Assembly (NCBI GenBank): GCA_024699855.1
Contig: JAMPIQ010000002.1
Location: 7,998,001-8,062,000 of the forward strand
Length of the DNA stretch: 64,000 nt
Reading direction: 5' to 3'
DNA from: Aphelenchoides besseyi
Lineage: Eukaryota; Nematoda; Chromadorea; Rhabditida; Aphelenchoididae
Every line of letters begins with the position of its first letter. Position 1 is the first letter of the stretch. The notes under the pieces were generated by a model. That model was not told the DNA's origin. It worked only from the letters and a program-made list of their open reading frames with translations, and made no database searches. Positions 24,859-36,316 of the stretch are shown piece by piece. A program made the translations under genes and the position numbers.

Positions 24859-25477
24859 TTCACTAAAAACACTTCGAAGTGAATAGAACAAAAACGTTTG
24901 CTCACACTTTCGGTTCTAATGATCACTCAGTTTTCCGCGAACAAGAAAAAAAATGTAGAAGGTGAGGGTTGACACCGAACGGACAAAAGTGGTCAAGCGG
25001 CTCGTGTCGTCGCTAACGACTAAAATTTCGAAGGAAAACACGAAGAATGCCGTGCTGACCAGTTACTTTAATTCGACGTTTTAAGCGTTCTTAACTTTTC
25101 GTTCACAGTTAAGTGGCTTGATATTCGATCGTTGGCTGATAAAATGCTCTTTTTTGCTCGGCACTTTGTTGACATATGCTCAATTGTTTACGAAATGCTT
25201 CAGCTATAAGTCATGCCATGCACTCAACCATGTGTTCTCTTTGTCTAGACCTCAAATGTTGGTGATCGAAAAGCACGTGGTTTTCTACGAGCACGTGGTG
25301 GGTTTTCCCGCCCCTTCCGACGTGCATTCATTGAGAACGTGTTGGAGATTTCCAAATTCTTTGATCTCACATGTTCCCAATTTTTCAGCATTTCAATGTG
25401 AATCATCACGTTGCGCTCGTCCTGTCCGCTATTTTCTGTTTGACTCCGAAAACTGACGTCTTTGGAGAACAGAAACA
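24859..25477. other. Divergent promoter region between the phosphatase and PNPLA8 genes
   Basis: About 620 bases between two start codons pointing apart. Short frames occur but nothing resembling an exon. Presumably contains both promoters. Confidence 0.4.
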
Positions 25478-28400
25478 ATGAGCTCGTTAGTGCGATTATC
25501 GCGCTATGGCATTTTAACCAAATGTCGATCAGCTTCGTTGGCATCGTTGAAGTCGTACCATGAAGATGGAAATTCAGTATCGAAGGATTTGGGAGGATCG
25601 AAGAAAAGTAAGTGGTCATTTTTGTTGTAATTTTGTTTCGATTTTTAGATGAGAATGATGATGAAAAGCACATTGTTTCGCCGGATCCAAAAGAAGAACG
25701 AAAACGTGTTGAGGAAGCAGTTCGAAAAGACAAAAATACAACAACAGTTGAAACTGTACGACCGAACTACTTTGGTTATTTAAGTGGAGTTGTGACTACT
25801 TTATGGAATCCAACAGCTCATTTGCTGGAAGCAGGACACGAACTGTTAACAGGAACGACTCAACCGGCAGCAAAGCCGAAAGAAAAGTGAGTTTAAAACT
25901 TTTCAATCACCACTTTTATTTTCAGGGTTGCTAAAGTCGTCGTGAAGAAGGCGAGTCGTGCAGAGATTGTCAGTCGAACACGACAATTGATCAAGAAGTT
26001 ACAACTGGCCGAATCGACGAGTTCGAAGTTGATGAGAACCGAGGAATTGAATCGGCATTTAATGGACTACCCAGCAAGTCGTTCTGTTCTCGTTCAAGAG
26101 AACCCCGAAATGATCTCTCGTTTACTTCGACAAGTTTCCACGACTTCCGATGTTTCGCTTCGTGGTGAATCGCGAATCTGTTTGGCTTTGTGCGGATATC
26201 GTGAGTTTATATTATACGGTTTCGAGTACGAAAAGTTTAGATGATCCACCGAAAGCATCAGGAATAAGAATACTTTCTATTGACGGCGGTGGAACTCGCG
26301 GTCTCATTGGTTTGGAGATTTTGGGCGAACTGGAGCGCATTCTTGGAGGACGAGTGAGCTTCGAATACCAAATCTATTTTACTTCTATTCTGTAGATTAC
26401 TGATCATTTCGATTTGATTTCCGGGGTTTCTACCGGTGCGATCATTTCGGTTATGTTGGCGGCTCGTCGTATGAAAGTTCGAGAAGTGAAAGAAACGTAC
26501 ATGGAGATTTCACGTCGATTATTCAGCCAAACACGCTTGTCGGGAGTTAGCGGTCTTTTACTCTCCCATTCCTATTACAACACAAAAAAATGGATGGAGA
26601 TTTTAAAGAGTGTAAGTAGTTGGTTTCTCAATTTCTTTTTGATTCTTTGATGTTTTAGGTTTTGGGCGAAGAACAAAGTGTTATCGATACAGCAAGAGAA
26701 GAAAATGCCGTTAAATTGGTTATACTTTCTTGTCTGGTGAATGCTCAACAGTTACAACCTTACGTCTTTCGAAAGTTAGTTTTCTTAATGACGCTTATTC
26801 TAATAATGAATTTAGTTACGAGCATCCTTCTGGTCGTGACTCTCACTTTAGAGGAGGTATGAGATCGTCTAGAACTTAAAATAAATTTGGATTTAAGGAA
26901 CAAAACACAAACTTTGGCAAGCGATTCAAGCCTCTGCAGCTGCACCGGGTTATTTTGAAGAAGTTGGTTTATTTAAATTATTTACAAAAACAAATTTACT
27001 CGCACTTGAACAACAGATGTCCCAATTTCCGTTTCTTGTAGTATCCTTTTCCCGTCCATTGTGCTTCGATTGCTCGTTCTTCTGTTTCGAAATAGGGTAC
27101 GGGATCGGAGAAACGTTTGTACGGACTCAGTCGGACGGTTCTTCTTGCGCATCGTCGATATCGTTGATGCGAGTCAAGACACATTTGTTTGCAAGGCGTT
27201 CCATAGCGATTTTCAACGCGAATTTTGAACTCAACAAATGGACCGTTGTTATCGGGATGCAAAGTTCGTGCTAATGCGCCAATTCCGTTCTTCATTGGAC
27301 GACCCTAGAAACTCCAAGTATTCGATTAATGCTAACTAGTATACCTGAGTTACTTGGGTATAACCGCTTGGCATGTCCAGTCCCTTAACGTAAATTCGTG
27401 CGCCTTTTGGTCTTCGATGACCCTTTTCTTTCAATCGTCGATTTCTTCCCAAACTTCCTTCGATTATTGTGAAACTAAAGTACGCCATTCGAAACGGCAT
27501 TCGTGCGTTCCATGTGATCATTCCAGCGGGCACTTTTGGTGTTGGCAGGAACATCAATAAGTTGTCCAAAGTATCTGTGCCGTATTGTTCTGCTTCGATT
27601 GGACTGTTGGTTTCCTCCATAATCGTTGAGTTTCCAAATGACGAAACAGTTGGACTGTGGAATGAAGCGGTCGATGGAATCTGATCGTGAAATGGACTCG
27701 GTGTTGTTGTTCGATTTTTGTTCTTTCGCTTCTTTTGTTTTCGATTTCGACGCTCATTGAATGGACGTTCTGTTGTTAGTTCTTTGGCCAAGAACTCGGT
27801 AGTTGCACCCGTGTTCTTAGACCATGAATTATGTCGAGCTTGTTCGAGAATTTCTTTTGAAGTCGCATAGGTCGTTTGTATCGAAGTTTGAAGAACAAAC
27901 GGCTGAGTTGCAACTGTCGGAGTATCCAGTGTGTCGATTTGACTTTTCCGTTGAACAGTCGATGTCTCTGGTTGATTTTCGATTTTGTTCTTATCAACAG
28001 TCAAAATCAATGGAGTTGATGATGCCGTCGTACTGAGTATGTCAACTATATCTGTAGTTGTTGTTGAAGTAGTTGTAATCATTTGCGTCATCGGTTGTTG
28101 AGTAGTTGGAGCCTTTGTAGTGGTTGTTGAAGCGGGTTGAATGTTTGGTGGGCGCTTCATTGACTCACAGATTCCTTTCGAGCATCGACGATGAAAACAA
28201 TCTCCCGCGTTTTCACACTCTCGACCCTCTGAAAGCGTTGGAACACAGGTATTATTCAACCAACGAGCAAAACGTCCAAATTCGCGCATACATGTTGTGC
28301 GATTTACGTTCCCTAATCGACAAATCCTTCAAAAATGTAGATGATTTTGAACTCACAATCCGTTTGATCGATTCCCGTTTCAATTGAAACCAACAACAAC

Positions 28401-30091
28401 AAGTGCCAAAACACGTCGGTTTTCCGCAGTTCCCTCATTGTTTTCAACGCCAATTGTCGACGTTGCCACAGCTTGGAAAAAGGATCGTTGCCAAAGAAAT
28501 CTTCATCCTCCACCGGTCGATCTTCTTCTGCGAACTCCGCTAACCATTGGGCATCTTTTGCTTGTCTCACCACTTCAAATTGCGGTGCCGACCAGAGAGA
28601 ACTACTTTTTGGATCGGTGAGCGCCAACTCGAATCGGTATTCCCAATAAGGGGTAAGTAGGCGCATCGGTTGAAGTAACTCATCAAATCTGTAATGAGCC
28701 AGTGAACCAATTGATCAGTTACACTTTTTACATTTGAACAACTCCCATTTCGTTGATATTCGCATTCAATTCGTCCGTGTCATTTCGAGTTGAATAGTCG
28801 TTAAAGACTTGAACAAAATCTTCGAATTCTCGTCGACTCAATTGACGAATTTCTTTTCGACGAACGTTTCCAGTGCACACCGTTGAGTTGAGGCCCTGAA
28901 GCGTACGAAAATAATTTTCCAACACAAAATCATAACTCACTTCCATTTGACCATCTTGACACGAGTGCTTAGCGTAACGTTTATCGAACGAATATTGTAG
29001 CAACGTTAAGACCAAAACTGTTAGTGTGTAAGCAGTTGGATACATGTCTTCGATTTCAATAAGCGCAATTGTTGACTTTGAGATCACAGCTTTCTCCAGC
29101 GAACACGATTTGCCATCGAATAGAGTCTGTTGGATTTCGCACACCTTTAAGCTTCTTAAAAAGAAACAACAGCTGTCCACATCTTTCACTTTCTTTTCAC
29201 ATTGACCCTCGAGAATGTCCAAATCGCAAAGCTCGGGAGTGTAATTAAGCCGCGGCGTTCAACTCAATTGACCAGTTTATTAACTTCGAAACGCAAATTG
29301 ATCGCTCCAACTGATGACTATTGATCAATTCGCGTCCGATTATCTGAAAGTTTGGATAACGTGATCCACTAGCGGTCACAATTGTCTTTGATTTATGCAG
29401 ACAGCATTTCGGGTTAATTGAAAGTGCCGGAGATTGAAAAGTTTTTAATTGTACGAAATTTAATTGATCATTCTCTTCTACTTGCTTAATCAACCTTTTG
29501 ATTTAGGTGTCTCTTGGGACGACATTGCATCAAGATGGTGGAGTTTTGGGTAATCACTCAAACATCCACTCTTCTCATTGATTATACTTCTTTCAGCTAA
29601 CAATCCAACGGCTATTGCTCTTCACGAAGCTCGGTTGTTGTGGCCTCATGAGCGAGTTCAGTGCGTTGTTTCTGTCGGAAATGGTCGTTCAGTAAACGAA
29701 CTGGAACTGACATCGACAATCACGAACACTGGAATCCAAGACAAAATCACGAAGATCGTTGACTCGGCCACTGACACCGAACTCGGTAGGTTGAACTGAT
29801 TGATCGCAACAAAACAACTCGCATTCAGTTCACATGTCGATGACCGACCTACTCGAACCGCGATGTTATTTCCGACTAAATGCTTACATGAGTCAACATT
29901 ACACCTTGGACGAAGTGAGTCCCGAGCGTTTGGCCGCCATGAACCGAGATGCTCGAGCTTATGTGCGAAGAAATCGACTCAAAATACGAGGAGCAGCACT
30001 GCAGTTGTCCAAACCGGCACCGCTCTTATCGACCATGAAACGAGCGGTTCAGAACATGAAAAACCGAAACGGAATGTACAAAGCCGAATAA
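25478..30091 (+). CDS. PNPLA8: Calcium-independent phospholipase A2 gamma-like, patatin-like phospholipase (PNPLA8)
   Basis: Lipid hydrolase of the patatin fold, in animals mainly mitochondrial or peroxisomal, acting in membrane remodelling. Eleven exons sum to 563 residues in frame: 25478-25607, 25649-25886, 25926-26200, 26241-26353, 26396-26611, 26659-26774, 26816-26856, 26898-26962, 29507-29552, 29597-29785, 29829-30091. The catalytic core shows the glycine-rich oxyanion loop (DGGGTRGLIGLEIL), the nucleophile elbow GVSTG (Ser of GxSxG) and the dyad Asp in HQDGG. The following ANNPTAIALHEARLLWP and SVGNGR match the PNPLA8 C-terminal half. The N-terminus is basic and could be a mitochondrial presequence. 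Intron 8 (26963-29506) is about 2.5 kb, unlike the other introns of roughly 40-50 nt, and hosts an antisense gene. Polyadenylation signal at 30104-30109. Confidence 0.93.
26996..29045 (-). CDS. Secreted tyrosinase-like protein without copper ligands, nested in the PNPLA8 intron
   Basis: Four exons (29045-28732, 28688-28357, 28312-27345, 27304-26996) join in frame to 640 residues; introns are 40-44 nt. It starts with a hydrophobic signal-like segment. The front part resembles tyrosinases: RRKEIRQLSRREFEDFVQVF, then TPYWEYRFELALTDPKSSSLW, the counterpart of LPYWDW...DP.DS..WS. The stretch that normally carries the CuA histidines and FLPWHR is missing between them, and no CuB H-x-x-x-H cluster is seen, so catalysis is unlikely. 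A Cys cluster (NNTCVPTL...CENAGDCFHRRCSKGIC) and a long Thr/Ser/Pro-rich mucin-like region follow. The end (ARIYVKGLDMPSGY, VENRYGTPCKQMC) is like the C-terminal domain of nematode tyrosinases. The frame is open upstream to about 29250, so the start could lie further 5'. The family call is inference from a few motifs. Confidence 0.6.
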
Positions 30092-30517
30092 TTGATTTCT
30101 GTAAATAAACTTTTTATCAAACTTTTTATTTTACCAAAAACAACAAGTAAAATCAAAGTACAAAAAAGGACCTAGTGAACAAAACAAAGGCACTTGTATT
30201 CGAATAAGATTATCAACAGAAATTGGCGAGCAACTGAAATGCACAACAAAGTTTTTAAGATTCCATGGCAAAAGATTTGCAGTGGTCGAAAACAAGAATA
30301 CACGTCTCATCGAAGAACAAAAACATTGCGATTATGATCAATGGATATAGAAAAATGACTGAATTCTAATACGAGTATTTTAAACGAATTTGAAACTCAG
30401 CCTTACGATACTTAATTGAAAAGAAGTATAAATGAAATGTCTGGTATTTCAAAAATTGAAAGTTTTAGGAGAAATAAAAAGATATAAACGAGTAAGTGGA
30501 TTATGAACATTTTGTTT
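30092..30517. other. Convergent 3' region of PNPLA8 and UCKL1
   Basis: Contains AATAAA for PNPLA8 at 30104-30109. A minus-strand signal (TTTATT at 30125-30130) could end UCKL1 about 390 bases after its stop, which would make the two 3' UTRs nearly abut. No other feature. Confidence 0.45.
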
Positions 30518-33500
30518 TCATTGGCCGGCTGCCGCTACAAGATGTTTCAGCTCTTTGACGTCTGCTCCAGAAGTCGCTGCCGATTGGAATGCAGAATCGG
30601 AGCTATTGGAGTCACAATCAATTTCCAATTTCTCACTATCGCAACCCGTATCTTCGTCCTCATCATCCGTCGAATGATCCACAGCATCAGTTCCGTAGTA
30701 CCTTAATGAGACGTATAATATAGTTTGATTGATTGCTTACCGATCTCCGAAATTGCCCATGCCTGGAACAATGTACCCGAACTGATTGATGTCCTTGTCA
30801 ACAGCGGTGGTCACCAGTCGAACTTTTGGAAAAGCGTAAGCAATCGAATGAACACCCGTTTCAGCCATCAGTAACGATAAAAGAGTAATGTTTTCTTCTT
30901 GAACATCGTGATCCAAAAGAATTCGAATTGCCATAATCGCTGCGGCACCTAGACAATTCATTTAGCGTTTAGTTTGTTTAGTAGACTTACCAGATGCAAC
31001 AATCGGATCCATTAAGAACACTTTGTACTTGCTAATCATTTTTGGAAAACGAACATAATGAAGTTCCGGTTCTCGTGTCAGATCGTTGGTTTGAATTAAT
31101 ATCTTTCCCAGTTTGCAATCCTTGACAACGGCACGCAACGGTCGTTCCAGCGTTTCGCCAGCTCTCATAACCGCAATACCACAAATCTTTGCATCACGCT
31201 GACAGCCGATGTACCTGCAAATTGAAACGGTTAATTAATTGTGACAAATTGCCGTAGAACTCACGTCTCTCCGTTTGCTGTTTGAACATCAATTGGACTG
31301 TAGGGAATAAATTGCATTGCATTCTCGATTAGAATTTGCATTAAACGATCCGCCACGAAAATGAACTCATCACGAGTCGTTTCTTGATTTCGAATGATTG
31401 TGTGAAGACCTCGAACCTGTGGAGTCTGTTCGATAATCTTTAAAGTATCGGGTTCACAAGGGGGATGTTGCAGGGGCGCAACTTCTGTGCGAGTATGTGT
31501 TGGATCATAACCTGAAAACATGAGTAGTTAATACAGAAGCAATAATCAGAAAGTTGAAGCTAAAAAGAACGAAATCGTTTTAGTCGTGTTTTGGATTCAC
31601 ACCTTCAGATTAGTTTTTAAAGCGGGTATTACTAACCGCGATAAGCTAACTGTGTCTTTACATGTCTGACTATGAGCTCTATCGCCACATTGTTCGATCC
31701 TCCACGTGGGACTATAAGATCGGCAACCTTCGCTGCTGGTGCAATGAATGTGTCGAATGCAGGCTTAACAAAACGGAAATATTGTTCCATTACACTTTCG
31801 ATGCTACGGCCACGTTCCGAAATGTCACGGGTCATTCGACGGGCTAATCGAGTGTCGGAGTCGGTGTCAACAAAAATCTAAAAATGAATAGTAATATTCT
31901 CAGCTTTTTGTCGCCTACTTTCAAGTCCATAAGATCGTTAATTTCCGGTTTAAAAAACGACAAAATCCCTTCAAAGATGATAACATCAGCACCGTACATC
32001 AGTTTTGGATTCTTGTCACGGGAGTGAGTTGAAAAGTCGTAAACCGGTACTTCAACCGATTTGCCACTTCGTAATCGTCGCAAAGTCTCGGACAACAAAT
32101 CGAAATCAAACGCATCGGGATGATCGAAATTATAAGCCGCACGAGCAGCTCGTTCCTTTTGCTCTTCATTCAGAATATTGTAGAACGAATCAAGTGATAG
32201 GACTGTCACCCACGGCATTCCCAATTGTTCGATTATTCGCCGTGCAACAGTCGTTTTACCGGAAGCCGAACCACCACAAATACCAATGACGTACGGTTCT
32301 TTGGCCAATTTGCCATCTCGCGAATACCACGGAGGTCGACCTTTGGTGTAAACTTTCTAAAAAGAAACAATTTGGTTGAGAATTGAAAGGCCATTTGCCT
32401 GAAAGTTTTGAGCATAAATTGGAATGTTCCGATCGAAATCGGCAAAACCCGTTTGGTCGAACGAATCACCCGAATTGCCAAATGAAACCCGTTGATCTTT
32501 TGGCTGAATGAGGATCTGATCAGGAAGATGTGACATTTTAGACAACTACCCTAAAGTACAGAAATGACTCAATGCCAAATTCTCTCACGGTAAAGACTAC
32601 AAAATCGGTTCAAAATGACCATAAAGATAGAAACGTTCGAAAGCTGCAGATGTTTTTAAGGCCTGCCAGACGCCTGGACATTAAGTCTCCGCCTTTACGA
32701 TTCGGATCTCGCTGCCTGTCTGGTCGGAAACTACAGCGTTAACCTCGGACGATTAGACGTCCATTTGACAGTTCAACGCCTCTCAATCTTTGAACTATCT
32801 CCTCTCAGATATCGCCGACTGTGCACAGAGCCGCCAACGCAATCAACGATCGATGAACGACGCCGATCGAAAACAAATGACGAAGACTCTATGAGATTGA
32901 TCATTTTTTTGATTTCATAAGCACGTGAATTTAAATACAAAAAACACCAACGGGCAAATTGAACAGGAAAACAACAAAACGAACCAAAAATCATTGACTG
33001 GTAAACAGAATTATTTCTTCTCGTGTCCTTGACTTGTAAAACCCAACAGTTTGAGAATCAGTTCTTTTCATTAAGCAAAAAAGTTGCCTTTCAATTGGTG
33101 GGAAACCCCGAGTAGGGGAAAGGGCGTGAGACATCGAAACCGCTCCGTCAGCGCAGAAGGCGCGGAAGTTCGCAAAAAAGAAGCGAACAGAATTATACGC
33201 GTGAATGAAAGGAATACGTGGACTTTCCACTGTTAAACAGTTGGAATAAACCAGAGGATTAATTGTGAAAAAAGCCAACACTTGCCCTCATCCGAGCGTG
33301 AACTCAACTGAAGTCACTTAATTGAATTTTGTAGGTGGTCGCAGAGAAATTTTTCAAAAAACAACCACAACGGGACGACAGGTGCAAAAACAGAATTATA
33401 CGAAGCGACGAAGAGAAGTACGTTTCTGATGCGTATACCAAAAATAAGACCCATTTGTGATTAGAGGTATGAAGATTAAAGACGAAAAAAGAAAGTAAAT

Positions 33501-33859
33501 GACGTCGACACATGAAATCAGCTTATTTTGACTCGTCACTACTCGACCGGAAGACTCTTATTCAACAAGTTTATTTCTGGATGAGAATTCAAACCACTTA
33601 CTTGACCAGTTGGAGTCATCAGAAGATGATCCTCGCTCTTGCTCCCGGAGATGGTTCGATTCCTGCGCATCGCTTTTATTGGAGGTGGAGAACCAGAAGA
33701 ACGTGCTGACGAAGTGATCGAATCGTCATCGGCTGCACCATCTTCGTATTCTCGTCGTGACTCCAGATTCAAATTAAAACTTGACGTATCGGTCACGGAC
33801 CCGATTCGAACGCGGCGTTCCCGTTCTGGCTTCGAGGTCGATTCCTGCTCATTCGACAT
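30518..33859 (-). CDS. UCKL1: Uridine-cytidine kinase-like 1 (uridine kinase plus UPRT-like domain)
   Basis: Pyrimidine salvage protein with an N-terminal uridine kinase domain and a C-terminal uracil phosphoribosyltransferase-like domain. Exon 1 (33859-33602, 86 codons) is disordered and ends [16 protein letters not shown], like the N-terminus of vertebrate UCKL1. A GTAAGT donor leads over a 1.2-kb intron to exon 2 at 32356, which opens with [12 protein letters not shown]. The kinase shows the P-loop [38 protein letters not shown] and [19 protein letters not shown] and [11 protein letters not shown] follow. The UPRT part has [46 protein letters not shown] and [16 protein letters not shown], and the tail is acidic. 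Nearly every block aligns with UCKL1. Divergent from the plus-strand gene at 34.3 kb. Confidence 0.95.
32357..33601 (-). other. UCKL1 intron 1 with a possible alternative first exon
   Basis: About 1.25 kb between coding exons 1 and 2. A minus-strand ATG at 32536 opens the frame [16 protein letters not shown], which could splice in frame to exon 2 at 32356 and give a shorter N-terminus from an internal promoter. The rest of the intron shows nothing recognisable. Confidence 0.3.
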
Positions 33860-34325
33860 GCTGATACAAACCCTAGAAGCAAACTTGGATGATTTCTTAA
33901 CTTCACGCCAAACTACGAAATCAACCGATCGAGTTGTTTGGCCAAAAGACTCCGCGAAACTCTCGAAGAAAAACAAACGGCGATTAGACGAAAACAAACT
34001 AAGACGTTAGCAGCTGTTGGCGAACTTGCAACAGTTGAATGATTGCGAAATACTCGCAAATGATGCAAAAATCAAAATTTCCAGATTTGACCTAAACGAC
34101 ACGAATAGGCACGAGGTTGTAAAAGAAGCGCCGGAAGCATCAACCCGCGTGCCACGGTCTTTTTCTTTTGCGTCTCAGTCGGCCGAGTACTCGGAAATCG
34201 ATTGCTTCGACAGTCGACGAAGTGCTGCGACAGCTGAGCGAAATGTTTTGATGATTTTGCGGCCGAAGACATTTTTTAACGTGCTCCTAATTTCTGTGGA
34301 TTTTCAGGCACTCTCCTGCATCGCC
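33860..34325. other. Divergent promoter region between UCKL1 and the orphan gene
   Basis: Interval between start codons of a minus-strand and a plus-strand gene. Includes the acceptor at 34306-34307 just before the plus-strand start. No promoter motif stands out. Confidence 0.4.
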
Positions 34326-35033
34326 ATGAATCAATCGGCAAGTATAATTTCGAAACTGGAAGTCGAGTACGGGAACAGCAAACTTAGATTTGATGAGTGG
34401 ATCAAAAACAACGAAGCGATGAGTCAAACGGACGAGTACGTTAACTACGTGAAGGACTTTCGAAGTTGGGAATCGGAGATGTTGGCACGAATTCAAGAAG
34501 AACGAAATGCGATGACCAGAAGACCGATCGGCGAAGTTCCGATGCTTCCGACTCAAAATGTGGACGAACAACTCAACCAAATTATGCAGAACATTCCGAT
34601 GAACAAATTCATTTGTGCACTTCTCGAATGGATCGAACAGGACCACTCAATCTTCGACCATTTATCTAACGTATGTTTTCGGTTTTAAGTCTGTTATGAG
34701 CTTGTGGTTTAGGTGGTGAACAAACAAACTGAAGGAACCGGTTACTACAATTCACTTTTGCCACAACAATCCATTCTTCCGCAAATCGTCTCCATTCCAC
34801 CCACTTATCATCAACCGCCTACGACTTTCTTATACTCCGGCAACCAACCAACTCCGTTGAATCAAACCGGCATCGTAAATTATCAACAACCTCAATACTC
34901 ACAACCCACGGTTCACGGGATGATTCCTGCCGGATGGACTGTCGACGAGCCCGTACAGCGTGTTCGCCATCAGCCGGTGCCTGAACGTCAGATTTTGCCC
35001 AAATTGCCATTCAAAGACTTTAGTCAGACCTAA
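34326..35033 (+). CDS. Unrecognised protein with coiled-coil-like N-terminus and Pro/Gln-rich tail
   Basis: Two exons, 34326-34670 and 34713-35033, join in phase 0 to 221 residues. The first half is charged and helical (KLEVEYGNSKLRFDEWIKN, YVNYVKDFRSWESEMLARIQEERNA), the second half rich in Pro, Gln, Tyr and Thr, so probably disordered. I do not recognise the family; an RNA-processing or trafficking adaptor would fit the composition but that is a guess. The ATG lies 18 bases behind a TTTTCAG acceptor. The frame is open upstream to 34017, but that part reads like non-coding DNA. It ends only 157 bases before UFD1, so the two may be co-transcribed. Confidence 0.65.
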
Positions 35034-35189
35034 CGTTTTCTTATGTTTTTGTGGATCTCATCCATTTGTTTTATGATAAAAACTTACAGTTTGAAGTTTT
35101 GGTGCGAATTCTACGGGTTTAATGACCTTTGTTATCTCTCCAATTATTCATTTGGTTTCGACCAAATCAGTTTGTTTCAGTTCTTCAAA

Positions 35190-36316
35190 ATGTTCTTCGG
35201 TCAACAGTTCATGGAAAATCTGATGAATCCGCGTAACTACCAATGTCGTTTACGTTGTTTTTCCGCTCCATTCTTCCAAAAAGCGGATTCGAAGAAAATC
35301 CAAGAGCTGAATTATGGTGGAAAGGTAGATGAATATGCAATCTGGAAGAGTAATTATAGCGTTTAGATTCTACTTCCTAACTCGGTACTCGACTCACTAA
35401 TTCGTCTCAACATTCAATATCCGATGTTGTTCAAACTAACGAGTCTTGATCCCGCGTTCCAACGAATTACTCATGCCGGAGTTTTGGAGTTTTTGGCCGA
35501 GGAAGGAAAAGCATATCTACCGAGTTGGGTAAGAGAAGATGGTCACGAAACACTCTAGTGACTTCTAGATGATGGAACAATTGCGCTTAACTGAAGGCTC
35601 GATGTGTTTGATCGAATATGCGCGTCTGCCAAACGCCACTTACGCAAAATTCAAACCAACTTCAACTGACTTTCTTGAAATTACGAATCCACGGGCGATG
35701 TTGGAAGTTGAATTGCGGAAGTTTGCGTGTTTGACCAAAGGCGACATTGTTTCGGTTCAGTACAACGATCAGGTGTTGCAATTTCAAGTCATGGCACTAA
35801 AACCCGGGAATGCGGTGACAATCATTGAGTGTGATATGAATGTCGAATTTGATGCACCTGATGGATACGTGGAACCGAAAACGGTACCAAAGAAGAATGA
35901 AATGGTGAGTTTTTGCATTTCATTGTCTATTCGTTGTTTAGCCTGAAGCACCGCCATTGGACACAAATGCTCCACCAACCAGCGGCCCGTTCTCTGGCTC
36001 CGGAGTTCGATTGGACGGGAAAACAGCGAAGTCACGTACTGTTTCAACGTCTTCATTGGGTCGATTGGACTCAACCACACCACCGCCGCCAACAGTCGAA
36101 TCTCCGTCCGATTTGCCACCTGTTGTTCCTGACGAATCGTATCAACCGGGCAGCTTGGATTTCGTGCGCTACAATTACAAAAATCGATCAGTGATTGAGG
36201 CAGCACTACGTGAGAATCAGCGTGAACGTGTGATTCCATTTGGTGGTAATCGACTCGGCAATACGAGTAATTTCGTTCCTTTCCAAGGAGCAGCACAACC
36301 GTTACGTAAACGTTAA
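35190..36316 (+). CDS. UFD1: UFD1, adaptor of the p97/CDC48 unfoldase
   Basis: With NPL4, UFD1 recruits ubiquitinated clients to CDC48/p97, including ER-associated degradation substrates. Four exons (35190-35324, 35367-35528, 35569-35904, 35942-36316) give 335 residues, close to the usual length. The N-terminal double-psi barrel is intact: [56 protein letters not shown] and [13 protein letters not shown]. The C-terminal half is disordered and ends with a conserved-looking [14 protein letters not shown]. The ATG is nine bases after a TTTGTTTCAG acceptor and 157 bases after the previous stop, which suggests trans-splicing of a downstream operon gene. Polyadenylation signal near 36380. Confidence 0.96.

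Noticed and set aside
29046..29250. Cys-containing upstream extension of the nested tyrosinase-like gene
   Set aside because: In-frame and partly plausible, but there is no ATG and no clear acceptor, and the methionine at 29045 is followed by a good hydrophobic signal segment. Left as a possibility in the gene entry.
34017..34325. N-terminal extension of the 34.3-kb gene
   Set aside because: The frame is open, but it is interrupted by a strong TTTTCAG acceptor just before the ATG at 34326, and its sequence lacks coding character; it is probably upstream DNA or intron.
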